A DNA stretch of 18,764 nucleotides, taken from a candidate division CSSED10-310 bacterium. Lineage in GTDB: Bacteria > CSSED10-310 > JAFGDC01. The notes under the pieces are model-generated. The model saw only the letters and a program-made list of their open reading frames with translations, made no database searches and had not been told where the DNA came from. This document shows, in pieces, positions 6,566-13,208 of the stretch. Every line of letters begins with the position of its first letter. Position 1 is the first letter of the stretch. Location of the stretch: NCBI GenBank assembly GCA_016932295.1, contig JAFGDC010000582.1:1-18764 (forward strand). The letters are read 5' to 3'. A program made the translations under genes and the position numbers.

Positions 6566-8128
6566 ATGGAACGATATGAGTTGCTCAATACAGCCTTGTT
6601 GCCGGCCGATAAACTGCTGGAGTTGCATCTCTCGCTGCTCAAGAAGCTGCACCTGTATGATCCCGTGAGGACCAGGCTCATCAATACGATGAAGAAGCTC
6701 ATGCTGGTGAATTTCAAGCTTCAGAACAAACTGGAGGTGAAAGGCCTGGAGCATCTGCCGAAGGAGGGCGGTTATCTGCTGGCCGCCAATCACCAGAGCT
6801 GGCTGGATGTACAGGTTCTGGCCTGCGGGTTGCCCATAGACGTCAGGTTCCTTTCCAAGGCCATGCTGTTCGAGTTCCCCCTGTTGCGCCAGATGATGGC
6901 CTTGAACGATACGCTGATGATCAAGCGGGGTGGTGACCAGGAGGGTATGCAGCGTTTGATCGATGCGCTCAAGAACGGCACGGTGGTGGCCATGTTCCCT
7001 GAAGGCACCATCCCCGGCGAGGAAGATATTCCCCGTTCGGCCGTCGAACCGGATACCGGGCTGCTGAAGGGCAAGACCGGCGTGGTGCGCGCCGCCATCC
7101 AGGCTGGCGTGCCCATTATACCGGTGGGAATCTCCGGCACCGGCCAGGCGTTCCCGCCGGAAGCTTATCCCCGGTTGGAGCAGCTTCCCATTCCCAAACC
7201 GGCCCCCATCAGCATTTCCATCGGCGAGCCCATCGTCTTTTCGAATCGCGAGTATGACACGCTTACCCGTGAGGATCTCCAGGCGCTGACCAAGCAGGTC
7301 ATGCTGGCCATTTCCGCCCAGGTTGATTTCAGCCGCTCCTATATTCCTTACGAGGTGCCGTTGCACGAACCACCGTGGGAACAAGAGCAGCCCCTGCGGT
7401 ATCTGCCTGCGGGCAGCCATGAAGTGGGTGCCCTGGTGTTGCACGGTTTCACCTCCAGCCGCCGCACCGTGGACGGCCTGGCGCCCTACCTGCGCCGCAA
7501 CGGCATCCCCTTCATCATGCCTATACTGCGCGGCCACGGCGGCACCCCGGCGGACCTGGAGGGAGTCACCCACCGGGACTGGTACGCCGATGCCGAAAAC
7601 GCCTACCTCGAGCTGGGCAAACAGGTGAAGAGGGTGGTGGTAGTGGGTCTCTCCATGGGTGGACTTGTGGCGCTGGAACTGGGCATGAAACATCCCGAGA
7701 CCACCGCCGCGGTGGTCACCGTGGCAGCCGCCCTGCGTTTCAAAAATCCTCTCTCCGGCCTCACGCCGCTGCTCAGCAAGGTGGTGACCTTCTGGCCCAG
7801 CCCGGAATCCTTCAACGACAAGTCCTTGAAGAAACACTCGCGCAATTACAGGAAATTCCCCACCAAGGCATTCGCCTCCCTGCTGGAATACGCCGGGCAC
7901 ATCGAGGCCGATCTCCCCACACTCAAAACCCCGTTGCTCATCCTTCAATCGCGTAAGGATCAAGTCGTGGCGCCGATTTCCGCCCAGGTGATACATGATT
8001 CCGTTGCGTCCACCGTCAAACAGCTCGTCTGGTTCGAGAAGTCCGGACACGAAATGATGCAGGACCTGGAAGCCGGTCGGGTGTTCGAAACAATCGAAGC
8101 CTATATCCTGGGTCTGAAGAAGAACTGA
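6566..8128 (+). CDS. PlsC-type acyltransferase fused to an alpha/beta hydrolase (Est30-like)
   Basis: GGAGG (6556-6560) five bases upstream sets the start at 6566, giving 520 residues. Residues 45-245 are a lysophospholipid-type acyltransferase: N-H-Q-S-W-L-D (75-81, the HX4D catalytic motif with His76 and Asp81), F-P-E-G-T (144-148) and V-P-I-I-P-V-G (182-188). Residues 288-516 are an alpha/beta hydrolase: L-H-G (292-294, oxyanion hole), G-L-S-M-G-G with nucleophile Ser363, Asp465 (S-R-K-D) and His495 (S-G-H). The order and spacing resemble carboxylesterase Est30 and monoacylglycerol lipases. No signal peptide is seen; membrane-surface association in the cytoplasm is likely. Both sites look intact, so one chain may both attach and remove acyl groups on glycerolipids. 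The substrate is inference. Confidence 0.9.
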   Translation: MERYELLNTALLPADKLLELHLSLLKKLHLYDPVRTRLINTMKKLMLVNFKLQNKLEVKGLEHLPKEGGYLLAANHQSWLDVQVLACGLPIDVRFLSKAMLFEFPLLRQMMALNDTLMIKRGGDQEGMQRLIDALKNGTVVAMFPEGTIPGEEDIPRSAVEPDTGLLKGKTGVVRAAIQAGVPIIPVGISGTGQAFPPEAYPRLEQLPIPKPAPISISIGEPIVFSNREYDTLTREDLQALTKQVMLAISAQVDFSRSYIPYEVPLHEPPWEQEQPLRYLPAGSHEVGALVLHGFTSSRRTVDGLAPYLRRNGIPFIMPILRGHGGTPADLEGVTHRDWYADAENAYLELGKQVKRVVVVGLSMGGLVALELGMKHPETTAAVVTVAAALRFKNPLSGLTPLLSKVVTFWPSPESFNDKSLKKHSRNYRKFPTKAFASLLEYAGHIEADLPTLKTPLLILQSRKDQVVAPISAQVIHDSVASTVKQLVWFEKSGHEMMQDLEAGRVFETIEAYILGLKKN

Positions 8129-8138
8129 GATCCCTTGC

Positions 8139-8171
8139 CGGCCGGCTTCGCGACACGCGCGGAGCCGGCCG
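8139..8171. terminator. Bidirectional hairpin terminator between convergent genes
   Basis: A 14-base stem, CGGCCGGCTTCGCG (8139-8152) with CGCGGAGCCGGCCG (8158-8171), has one U-G wobble and a 5-base loop. It sits in the 88-base gap between the convergent fusion gene and pmbA. There is no long T-run on the plus side; on the minus side a TTCTTCTT tract follows a little downstream. Confidence 0.6.
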
Positions 8172-8216
8172 TCATCGTCTTCGGGGCATGCGCCGGAATC
8201 CCGACCCCGGGACGGC

Positions 8217-9551
8217 TCAGCTCGACGCCACGCTCACATCGTCGAAACACATCCACGGCGCATAGTAGCGCCCGAACAGGGTATCCTCGTAGACGGGCTT
8301 GTCTCCGATGTGACGGATACGTTTCAACATTTCGTATACATTACCCGCCACCATCACATCCTTGACCCGGCCAGAGATCTCGCCATTCTCGATCTTGTAT
8401 CCCAGGGACACGCTCATGGCGAACTCGCCGTTGAGGCTGTTACCCTGCCCCGCGCCGATCACGTCGTCGACGATCAGACCCTCGTCGATACCGCCGATCA
8501 TCTCCTCGATGGAAACCTCCCCGGGGGTCACCACGAAGCTGCTCGGCCAGCAGGCAGGCGGTACGTCCAGCCGAAACGGTTCATACAGCGATCCCTTCTT
8601 GTAACCGTTGCCGGTGGACGCAACTCCGGCCCGGGCCGCGGTCTGAAGGTCATAAAAATACCCCTGCAACACGCCACCGGCGATCAGCTCCCGCCGTGAC
8701 GTGAGCGTTCCTTCGTCATCAACGGGACCGGAAGCAGTCAGACAAGGCATGGTGGGATCGTCGGCAAGCGTAAACCGTTCATCGGCGATGGATTCACCGA
8801 TCATATCCGCCAGCCGCGAGGTTTTGCGAAACACGTTGAGGCCGTTCAGCCCTACGAAGAGGGGCACGTACAGTCCCCGAAAGGCGAGACTGGTAAAGAT
8901 CACCGGCATGTACCTCGTCGGCATGGGCACGGTTCGCTTGCAATTGTTGAACCGCCACACAGCCATCCTGGCCATCTCCAGGGGATCGCCGGCAAGATTG
9001 GTGCAGGCGTAGGTATGCTCCAATTCGGCCCGGCCGCCTTCCTGCACCAACAGGCCGTAGATGAACACCTGGAACGCCGTGCGGCTATAGCTCACATTGC
9101 CGCCGTTGCTGTTCATGACGGTGATCTTTTCAATGGTCCTTGAAACATCACCGGAGGTCTCCAGCTCCGGCACTCCGGTGCGGATGATGTCGAACATCTC
9201 CTTGCCTATGGAAATCATCTTTTTCGGAGTGAGTGCCGCTGCATCCTTGTCATAGAATTGCCCCTTGCCGAAATTCTTCTCGAGACCGGGGAAGGCCAGT
9301 TCCCCGCGAGGTCCCACGGCGGCCGCGGCCACCGCCCGGTCCACCAATCCCCTGGCATCATCCGGCTTGGTGGTGGCGGAAAATCCAATCCGGCCATTCT
9401 TGATCACCCGAAGCGTGGTTCCCACCGATTCGTCCTGCTCAACCGTTGCCACCTTGCCGTGTTTGAATACCACCGGTATCTGGCTGCGCTCTATCCGGAA
9501 CACCTCGGCGCTGTCCGCTTCTTTACTTGCCAGTTCCACTATGCGTTCCAT
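8217..9551 (-). CDS. pmbA: PmbA/TldE-like subunit of the TldD-PmbA protease
   Basis: This 444-residue protein is the non-metal subunit of the TldD/PmbA (TldE) heterodimer. That complex cleaves unfolded peptides and matures or degrades modified peptides in some bacteria. The family pattern is present: an N-terminal S-A-E-V-F-R stretch with V-G-T-T-L-R-V-I-K-N-G-R-I-G-F (43-57), then the C-terminal half with A-G-G-V-L-Q-G-Y-F-Y-D-L-Q-T-A and G-A-G-Q-G-N-S-L-N-G-E-F-A. The position matching the TldD HExxxH reads V-I-F-T-S-L-A-F, so there is no metal motif, as expected for PmbA. The stop of tldD and this ATG are one base apart, and the GGAGG ribosome site lies inside the last tldD codons. Translation is therefore probably coupled. 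Confidence 0.92.
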   Translation of the reverse strand: MERIVELASKEADSAEVFRIERSQIPVVFKHGKVATVEQDESVGTTLRVIKNGRIGFSATTKPDDARGLVDRAVAAAAVGPRGELAFPGLEKNFGKGQFYDKDAAALTPKKMISIGKEMFDIIRTGVPELETSGDVSRTIEKITVMNSNGGNVSYSRTAFQVFIYGLLVQEGGRAELEHTYACTNLAGDPLEMARMAVWRFNNCKRTVPMPTRYMPVIFTSLAFRGLYVPLFVGLNGLNVFRKTSRLADMIGESIADERFTLADDPTMPCLTASGPVDDEGTLTSRRELIAGGVLQGYFYDLQTAARAGVASTGNGYKKGSLYEPFRLDVPPACWPSSFVVTPGEVSIEEMIGGIDEGLIVDDVIGAGQGNSLNGEFAMSVSLGYKIENGEISGRVKDVMVAGNVYEMLKRIRHIGDKPVYEDTLFGRYYAPWMCFDDVSVASS

Positions 9552-9552
9552 C

Positions 9553-10932
9553 TCAGCATCCTCCGATCAGCACATTTTGAATGCGAATATGGGGGCTCCC
9601 CATGGAGACCATCAACGGGTACTGCATGCGCTGGCCGTAGCTCTTGCCGCAATAACCCGAGCGCGACCGTTTCAGGTCCCCGGCCACCATGTCGATGTCA
9701 GCCATTGTTTCGAACACATTGCCGGTGAGCATCAGATCCCGCACGAGTCCGCCCAGCCTGCCCTTCTCTATGACCATGGCCCGTTCCGCATTGAAGGTGA
9801 AAAGGCCGGTGGAGGTGTTGCCGCTGCCGCCACCCACTACGTAGAGCCCGTGCTCCACACCTTCCAACATCTCCTCGAAGGAGGATCCGCCGGGACCGAT
9901 ATAGGTATTGGACATGCGACAGATAGGCGGGAACCGGTAGTTGATGGTACGGGCATTGCCGGTGGGTGCCTCGCCCAGTCGCGCCGCGGTCTCCCTGGAA
10001 TGCAGCCGCCCCGCCAGGATGCCGTCCTTGACAAGATAGGTGTGGGTCGAGGGCGTTCCCTCGTCGTCATAGGCGTACGAACCCCGCTCATCCTCCAGGT
10101 TGCCGCAATCGATGATGTTGAGATGGTCCTGGCCGAACCTGGTGCCGAGTCTCATTTTCTCGCCCAATTTGGGATTGTCGGCCACCGTATCCGCCTCTGA
10201 AAGGTGACCGAACGCCTCATGGATGAAGACCCCGGCCAGACGCGGGTCGAGAATCACGGTATAACGGCCGCCCTTGACCGGCGCGGCGCCCAGCAACTCC
10301 TCGGTATCCCTGATGACGCCCGCTATGGCGGATTCCCCGGCCACGATATCGCTCCAGTCGCGCTGCGTGCCGAAGCCGCTGTGCACCGATTGCACCACCG
10401 GACCGTCCCGGCCGATGGCACTCAGGCCGCCGGCGCACCACAAGCCCTCGTTGTCAAGGTACGTGCCTTCGCTTGTGGAGATCACGATGTGTCTGAATAC
10501 CTCGTTGTACCCGACACCCGAGGAAATGATCTTTTCACCCCCCGCCAGAAGCCCATCTGCAAAGCGGCGGAACATGGCCACCTTCTCCTCGAAGGTCACC
10601 TTCCTGGGATCCTTGTCGGGATCCAGTTCCACCACCGTCTTACTCTCCACTATGGGAACCGGGGCCAGACGGGCGTCGCCGCCGCCGATGCCGGCCGCTC
10701 GATCCACGGCGATGCGCACGTATTCCTTCAACTTTTCCGGCTGGTTGAAGGAAATAAATCCCCAGCCGCCCTTGACCAGCGCCCGAACGTAGCCGCCGAA
10801 ATCGCGGGTCTGCTGCGCCTTGACCAGGTTGCGGCCGCTGAAGGAAATGCTCAACTGCGAAGTGTCCTCGATACGAACCTCGATAAAATCCGCCGGGACA
10901 GACTTGATGGCGTCCTGAATAAAAGCCTTCAT
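9553..10932 (-). CDS. tldD: TldD metalloprotease subunit
   Basis: This 459-residue protein starts at 10932, preceded by GGAG at five bases. The zinc site H-E-A-F-G-H (HExxxH, His238, Glu239, His243) is intact, and Y-C-G-K (Cys428) provides the third ligand near the C-terminus. The C-terminal block S-Y-G-Q...M-G-S-P-H-I-R-I-Q-N-V-L-I-G-G-C matches the conserved end of the family. TldD pairs with PmbA in a cytosolic heterodimer whose active site lies in the inner cavity and takes only unfolded peptides. No RiPP precursor or modifying enzyme is evident nearby, so a general peptide-degrading role is as likely as peptide maturation. It is the first gene of a two-gene operon with a candidate promoter at 10998-11025. 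Confidence 0.95.
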   Translation of the reverse strand: MKAFIQDAIKSVPADFIEVRIEDTSQLSISFSGRNLVKAQQTRDFGGYVRALVKGGWGFISFNQPEKLKEYVRIAVDRAAGIGGGDARLAPVPIVESKTVVELDPDKDPRKVTFEEKVAMFRRFADGLLAGGEKIISSGVGYNEVFRHIVISTSEGTYLDNEGLWCAGGLSAIGRDGPVVQSVHSGFGTQRDWSDIVAGESAIAGVIRDTEELLGAAPVKGGRYTVILDPRLAGVFIHEAFGHLSEADTVADNPKLGEKMRLGTRFGQDHLNIIDCGNLEDERGSYAYDDEGTPSTHTYLVKDGILAGRLHSRETAARLGEAPTGNARTINYRFPPICRMSNTYIGPGGSSFEEMLEGVEHGLYVVGGGSGNTSTGLFTFNAERAMVIEKGRLGGLVRDLMLTGNVFETMADIDMVAGDLKRSRSGYCGKSYGQRMQYPLMVSMGSPHIRIQNVLIGGC

Positions 10933-10997
10933 GGTTACTCCATTCCTTGGTCGTCAATGGTGCCGGACGCAGCCGCGCCGGCCGGTCGAAGGGTACA

Positions 10998-11025
10998 GGT
11001 TTATCATCGGCCGCCCGCCTGTCAA
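10998..11025 (-). promoter_or_regulatory. Candidate promoter of the tldD-pmbA operon
   Basis: The minus strand has a perfect TTGACA (11020-11025) and, after a 16-base spacer, TAAACC (10998-11003, 3 of 6). The -35 is convincing and the -10 is weak. The leader would be about 60 bases. Confidence 0.4.
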
Positions 11026-11111
11026 GTGAGGAGAAGAAACGAGCCTGATCAATCCCGCGGCACCGAAGCGGAGGAAGCATGTCACCCGCGGCGGCTGCCT
11101 TGAGAGCCTCC

Positions 11112-11128
11112 GGCGAGAGCTACTCGCC
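11112..11128. other. Small inverted repeat downstream of the 191-residue gene
   Basis: GGCGAG and CTCGCC form a perfect 6-base stem around a 5-base loop, about 55 bases past the stop codon on the minus strand. No T-run follows, so terminator function is only possible. The rest of the 250-base gap to tldD holds the operon promoter candidate and nothing else I recognise. Confidence 0.3.
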
Positions 11129-11182
11129 ACTTCCGGCGCAGTATCCGGACACGCGGTTCAACAGACCGGTGCGCCGGGCGGT

Positions 11183-11758
11183 TCAATCCTTTCCGGTCAC
11201 GGGATTGTGTCGCTGCAATACGAAATACGAGACGAACACATGCACCTTGAGTTCGATGATCGGAAGCGGCGCAGTCAGAACAAGGTACGCCTTGCCCAGA
11301 TAGAGGTCCGGATCATCAGCCGAGACCTGTACGAGGCAGTCCCGCAGCAATGCCGAAGGATCCAGCGGTGGATTTCCCCCAGCCCCATAATCGATCAACA
11401 CACAGTTGTCCGCATACTCCGTCGCCGCCGCCGAGCCCGCCGGATGGACCTCGTAAAATCCATGATGGACCGGCACGCCGTTCTTTTCCAGGGCTACCCA
11501 TTCATCGAACAATGGATTTTGCCTGATCTTCACATTATAACCGACCAGCGGACCGGCGGGATCGCCATTGCGACCCAACGCCCGTCGGTAGAACCCCTTC
11601 TTGAATTTCCTGAATCCCAGCAATGAAGTCAGATCAAGCGAATTGTACCCCTTGAATTCCCACCCGGCGAGGCTGTCCAGATCAGGCGCCAGCCCCTCCC
11701 GCATGACTTTCTCCAGGGTGGCTGAATCAGCCGTACACAACTTTTCATAGGTTTTCAT
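11183..11758 (-). CDS. Conserved protein of unknown function, 191 residues, co-transcribed with the SDR gene
   Basis: AGGAGG four bases before the ATG at 11758 supports the start. The product has no signal peptide, membrane helix or metal motif that I can name. It is rich in conserved-looking aromatic and glycine positions: A-G-W-E-F-K-G-Y-N (31-39), L-L-G-F-R-K-F-K-K-G-F-Y-R-R (46-59), L-L-R-D (137-140), L-G-K-A-Y-L (154-159) and a final V-S-Y-F-V-L-Q-R-H-N. The all-beta look with an acidic loop suggests a small ligand-binding barrel, but this is a guess. I faintly recall similar proteins in Myxococcota without a known function. It follows the SDR gene by 18 bases, in the same transcript. 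Confidence 0.85.
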   Translation of the reverse strand: MKTYEKLCTADSATLEKVMREGLAPDLDSLAGWEFKGYNSLDLTSLLGFRKFKKGFYRRALGRNGDPAGPLVGYNVKIRQNPLFDEWVALEKNGVPVHHGFYEVHPAGSAAATEYADNCVLIDYGAGGNPPLDPSALLRDCLVQVSADDPDLYLGKAYLVLTAPLPIIELKVHVFVSYFVLQRHNPVTGKD

Positions 11759-11762
11759 GGAC

Positions 11763-11782
11763 CCTCCTAGAGCCTCCTAGAG
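11763..11782 (-). repeat. Duplicated stop-plus-Shine-Dalgarno unit
   Basis: On the minus strand CTCTAGGAGG occurs twice in tandem. The first copy contains the last bases of the SDR gene with its TAG stop. The second carries the AGGAGG used by the downstream gene. The duplication separates the two genes by one repeat unit. Confidence 0.85.
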
Positions 11783-12829
11783 CCATCCCTGCGCGCGATA
11801 CCAATCCAGGGTCGCCAGCAGACCGTCCCTGGCATCCGCGTACTTGAATGTGTAGCCCAACGCCTTCAGCTTGTCGTTGCTGTACTGGAAGTCTTCCCCA
11901 AGATACTCGATGGTGGATTTCTCCAACGGCGCAGGCGCATCCGTGATCAGCCGCCATAACGGCATATACAAATCCGCCGCATGACCCAATAACCGCTTGA
12001 TCAGATTCAGTGGTACCGGCGGCAGCACCACCGGCACGTGATTCATCACCTTGGCCGTGTACTTGAAGAAATCGACGGTTCGCAACTGACTGTCGTCATT
12101 CACGTTGTACACTTCGCCAGCCGCCTCCGGACGAGATGCCAGAAACAACGCCGCGCCGCACACATCATCCACATGCACCATGGGCATACGGAAGGTGAAA
12201 TTGGCCGGCACCATGCTCAGCATTGGCTTGGCCGCCGCCATGATCAACCCCCCGGCCGCGTATGTCTGCCGCGGACCATACACCGTGGTGGGCCGGATGA
12301 TCGTATATGGGATACTCCGACGCCGCCCATGCTCCATCACCAGGAACTCCTGCTCCCACTTGGAACGCAGGTAATCGTTGCCAGGCAGAGGCGCCATGTC
12401 CTCCGTGAAGGACACGCCGCCCCTGGCGCTGGGCGCTCCGTACACACCGCCGCCACCCCACACCACGATCCTCTTGACCTTCTCCCTGCCGGCGAACGCA
12501 TCCAACAGGTTCCTGGTGCCATCCACGTTCACCCGGCGCAGCGCCTTATACGGCGCCGTGTAATTGAAGAGCCCGGCGATGTGAAATACATACTCCACAT
12601 CCGCAACCAACGACGCCAGACTCAGCGGATCCGTAATATCCGCCGGGATGAACTCGATCTTCAACTCCTTCAACACACTGGGATACCACTGGCGCTTGCG
12701 ATCGTCGCGCTTGTAGGCGCGCTCCAGATCAGTGGCCCGCACCCCATACCCGGCCTCGTGCAATACCTCCACCATGCGACTCCCCATGAATCCACACGCG
12801 CCGGTAACCAGACACAACGGTTTCGTCAT
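11777..12829 (-). CDS. NAD(P)-dependent extended SDR (epimerase/dehydratase or 3-beta-HSD-like)
   Basis: The 350-residue protein starts at 12829 after GAGGTGA, which pairs well with the 16S tail. T-G-A-C-G-F-M-G-S (9-17) is the extended-SDR Gly-rich dinucleotide loop. Asp34 after the second strand favours NAD. Y-L-R-S-K (Tyr153, Lys157) is the catalytic pair. The usual Ser/Thr of the triad, expected near V-V-W-G-G-G-G-V-Y-G (122-131), appears to be Gly. R-P-T-T-V-Y-G-P (179-186) and the H-V-D-D-V (219-223) segment fit the epimerase/3-beta-HSD group. The substrate is a nucleotide sugar, a sterol-like alcohol or a related compound and cannot be told from sequence. It is the first gene of a two-gene transcript. 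Confidence 0.9.
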   Translation of the reverse strand: MTKPLCLVTGACGFMGSRMVEVLHEAGYGVRATDLERAYKRDDRKRQWYPSVLKELKIEFIPADITDPLSLASLVADVEYVFHIAGLFNYTAPYKALRRVNVDGTRNLLDAFAGREKVKRIVVWGGGGVYGAPSARGGVSFTEDMAPLPGNDYLRSKWEQEFLVMEHGRRRSIPYTIIRPTTVYGPRQTYAAGGLIMAAAKPMLSMVPANFTFRMPMVHVDDVCGAALFLASRPEAAGEVYNVNDDSQLRTVDFFKYTAKVMNHVPVVLPPVPLNLIKRLLGHAADLYMPLWRLITDAPAPLEKSTIEYLGEDFQYSNDKLKALGYTFKYADARDGLLATLDWYRAQGWL

Positions 12830-12859
12830 CGGTCACCTCTCTCCTCTTGTCTCGATTAG

Positions 12860-12870
12860 TGGTTCAACCA
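12860..12870. promoter_or_regulatory. Operator-like 11-base palindrome in the SDR leader
   Basis: TGGTTCAACCA is a perfect inverted repeat around one base. It lies just downstream of the predicted transcription start of the SDR operon, where a repressor could act. The half-sites are short, so chance is possible. Confidence 0.3.
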
Positions 12871-12881
12871 ATTACACCACG

Positions 12882-12910
12882 AGTGTACGAATCCTGATGC
12901 CTGCTGTCAA
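12882..12910 (-). promoter_or_regulatory. Sigma70-like promoter of the SDR operon
   Basis: The minus strand carries a perfect TTGACA (12905-12910), an exact 17-base spacer and TACACT (12882-12887, 4 of 6). This is the best promoter candidate in the window. The leader is about 47 bases. Confidence 0.6.
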
Positions 12911-12943
12911 CCCACTATGGCACACCCACATCCGTTCCTGTGA

Positions 12944-13009
12944 TTGGAAGAGTGTCATGCAGGGCTGGAGGACACTTTCAGGGGTGATGGCGCCATCCGC
13001 GGAACAATC
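12944..13009 (+). repeat. Dispersed intergenic repeat, copy B
   Basis: Partner of 3365-3432, same orientation, about 79 percent identical by hand alignment. GTGTC and GACAC within it can pair. In copy A the partner reads GACGC, which still pairs through a U-G wobble. GATGGCGCCATC is an extra palindrome found only here. Confidence 0.75.
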
Positions 13010-13161
13010 GGCATGCCCACATCGGCGAATCGACATGACTGAAACCCAGATTAGTCTCCATAAAACCTTGGATATCAACACTCAATAGCGAAGATTACAA
13101 GATTCCGGGTACGACCCCGATGGAAGATTCCGGCGGTTGTCACCAACGTTCCTATATGTAA

Positions 13162-13183
13162 GGGGCGCGCCGGAGCGCGCCCC
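13162..13183 (-). terminator. Rho-independent-like terminator of the protease gene
   Basis: GGGGCGCGC and GCGCGCCCC form a perfect 9-base stem with a 4-base loop, 26 bases past the stop codon on the minus strand. It is followed by TTACATAT. The T-tract is short but the position is right. Confidence 0.7.
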
Positions 13184-13208
13184 ATGTGTGCAGGTCAGTG
13201 CCGTCCCG

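Larger units (their letters stand above)
12830..13208. other. Intergenic region with promoter, operator-like palindrome, dispersed repeat and terminator
   Basis: This 379-base gap lies between the SDR start and the end of the protease gene. From left to right it carries a perfect TGGTT-C-AACCA palindrome, the SDR promoter, repeat copy B and the protease terminator. No reading frame here is convincing; the 69-residue minus-strand frame at 12872-13081 runs through the repeat. Confidence 0.75.

Noticed and set aside
6515..8050. A 511-residue open frame on the minus strand
   Set aside because: It lies wholly antisense to the acyltransferase-hydrolase gene, whose motifs are clear. Its translation is rich in His, Gln and Gly and shows no domain; it is a product of GC-biased codon positions.
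9265..11103. Long plus-strand frames across tldD
   Set aside because: They are antisense to a gene with an intact metal site and conserved C-terminus.
12838..12900. tRNA-like segment upstream of the SDR gene
   Set aside because: GGTTCAACC resembles a T-loop by eye, but no cloverleaf or acceptor stem can be built.
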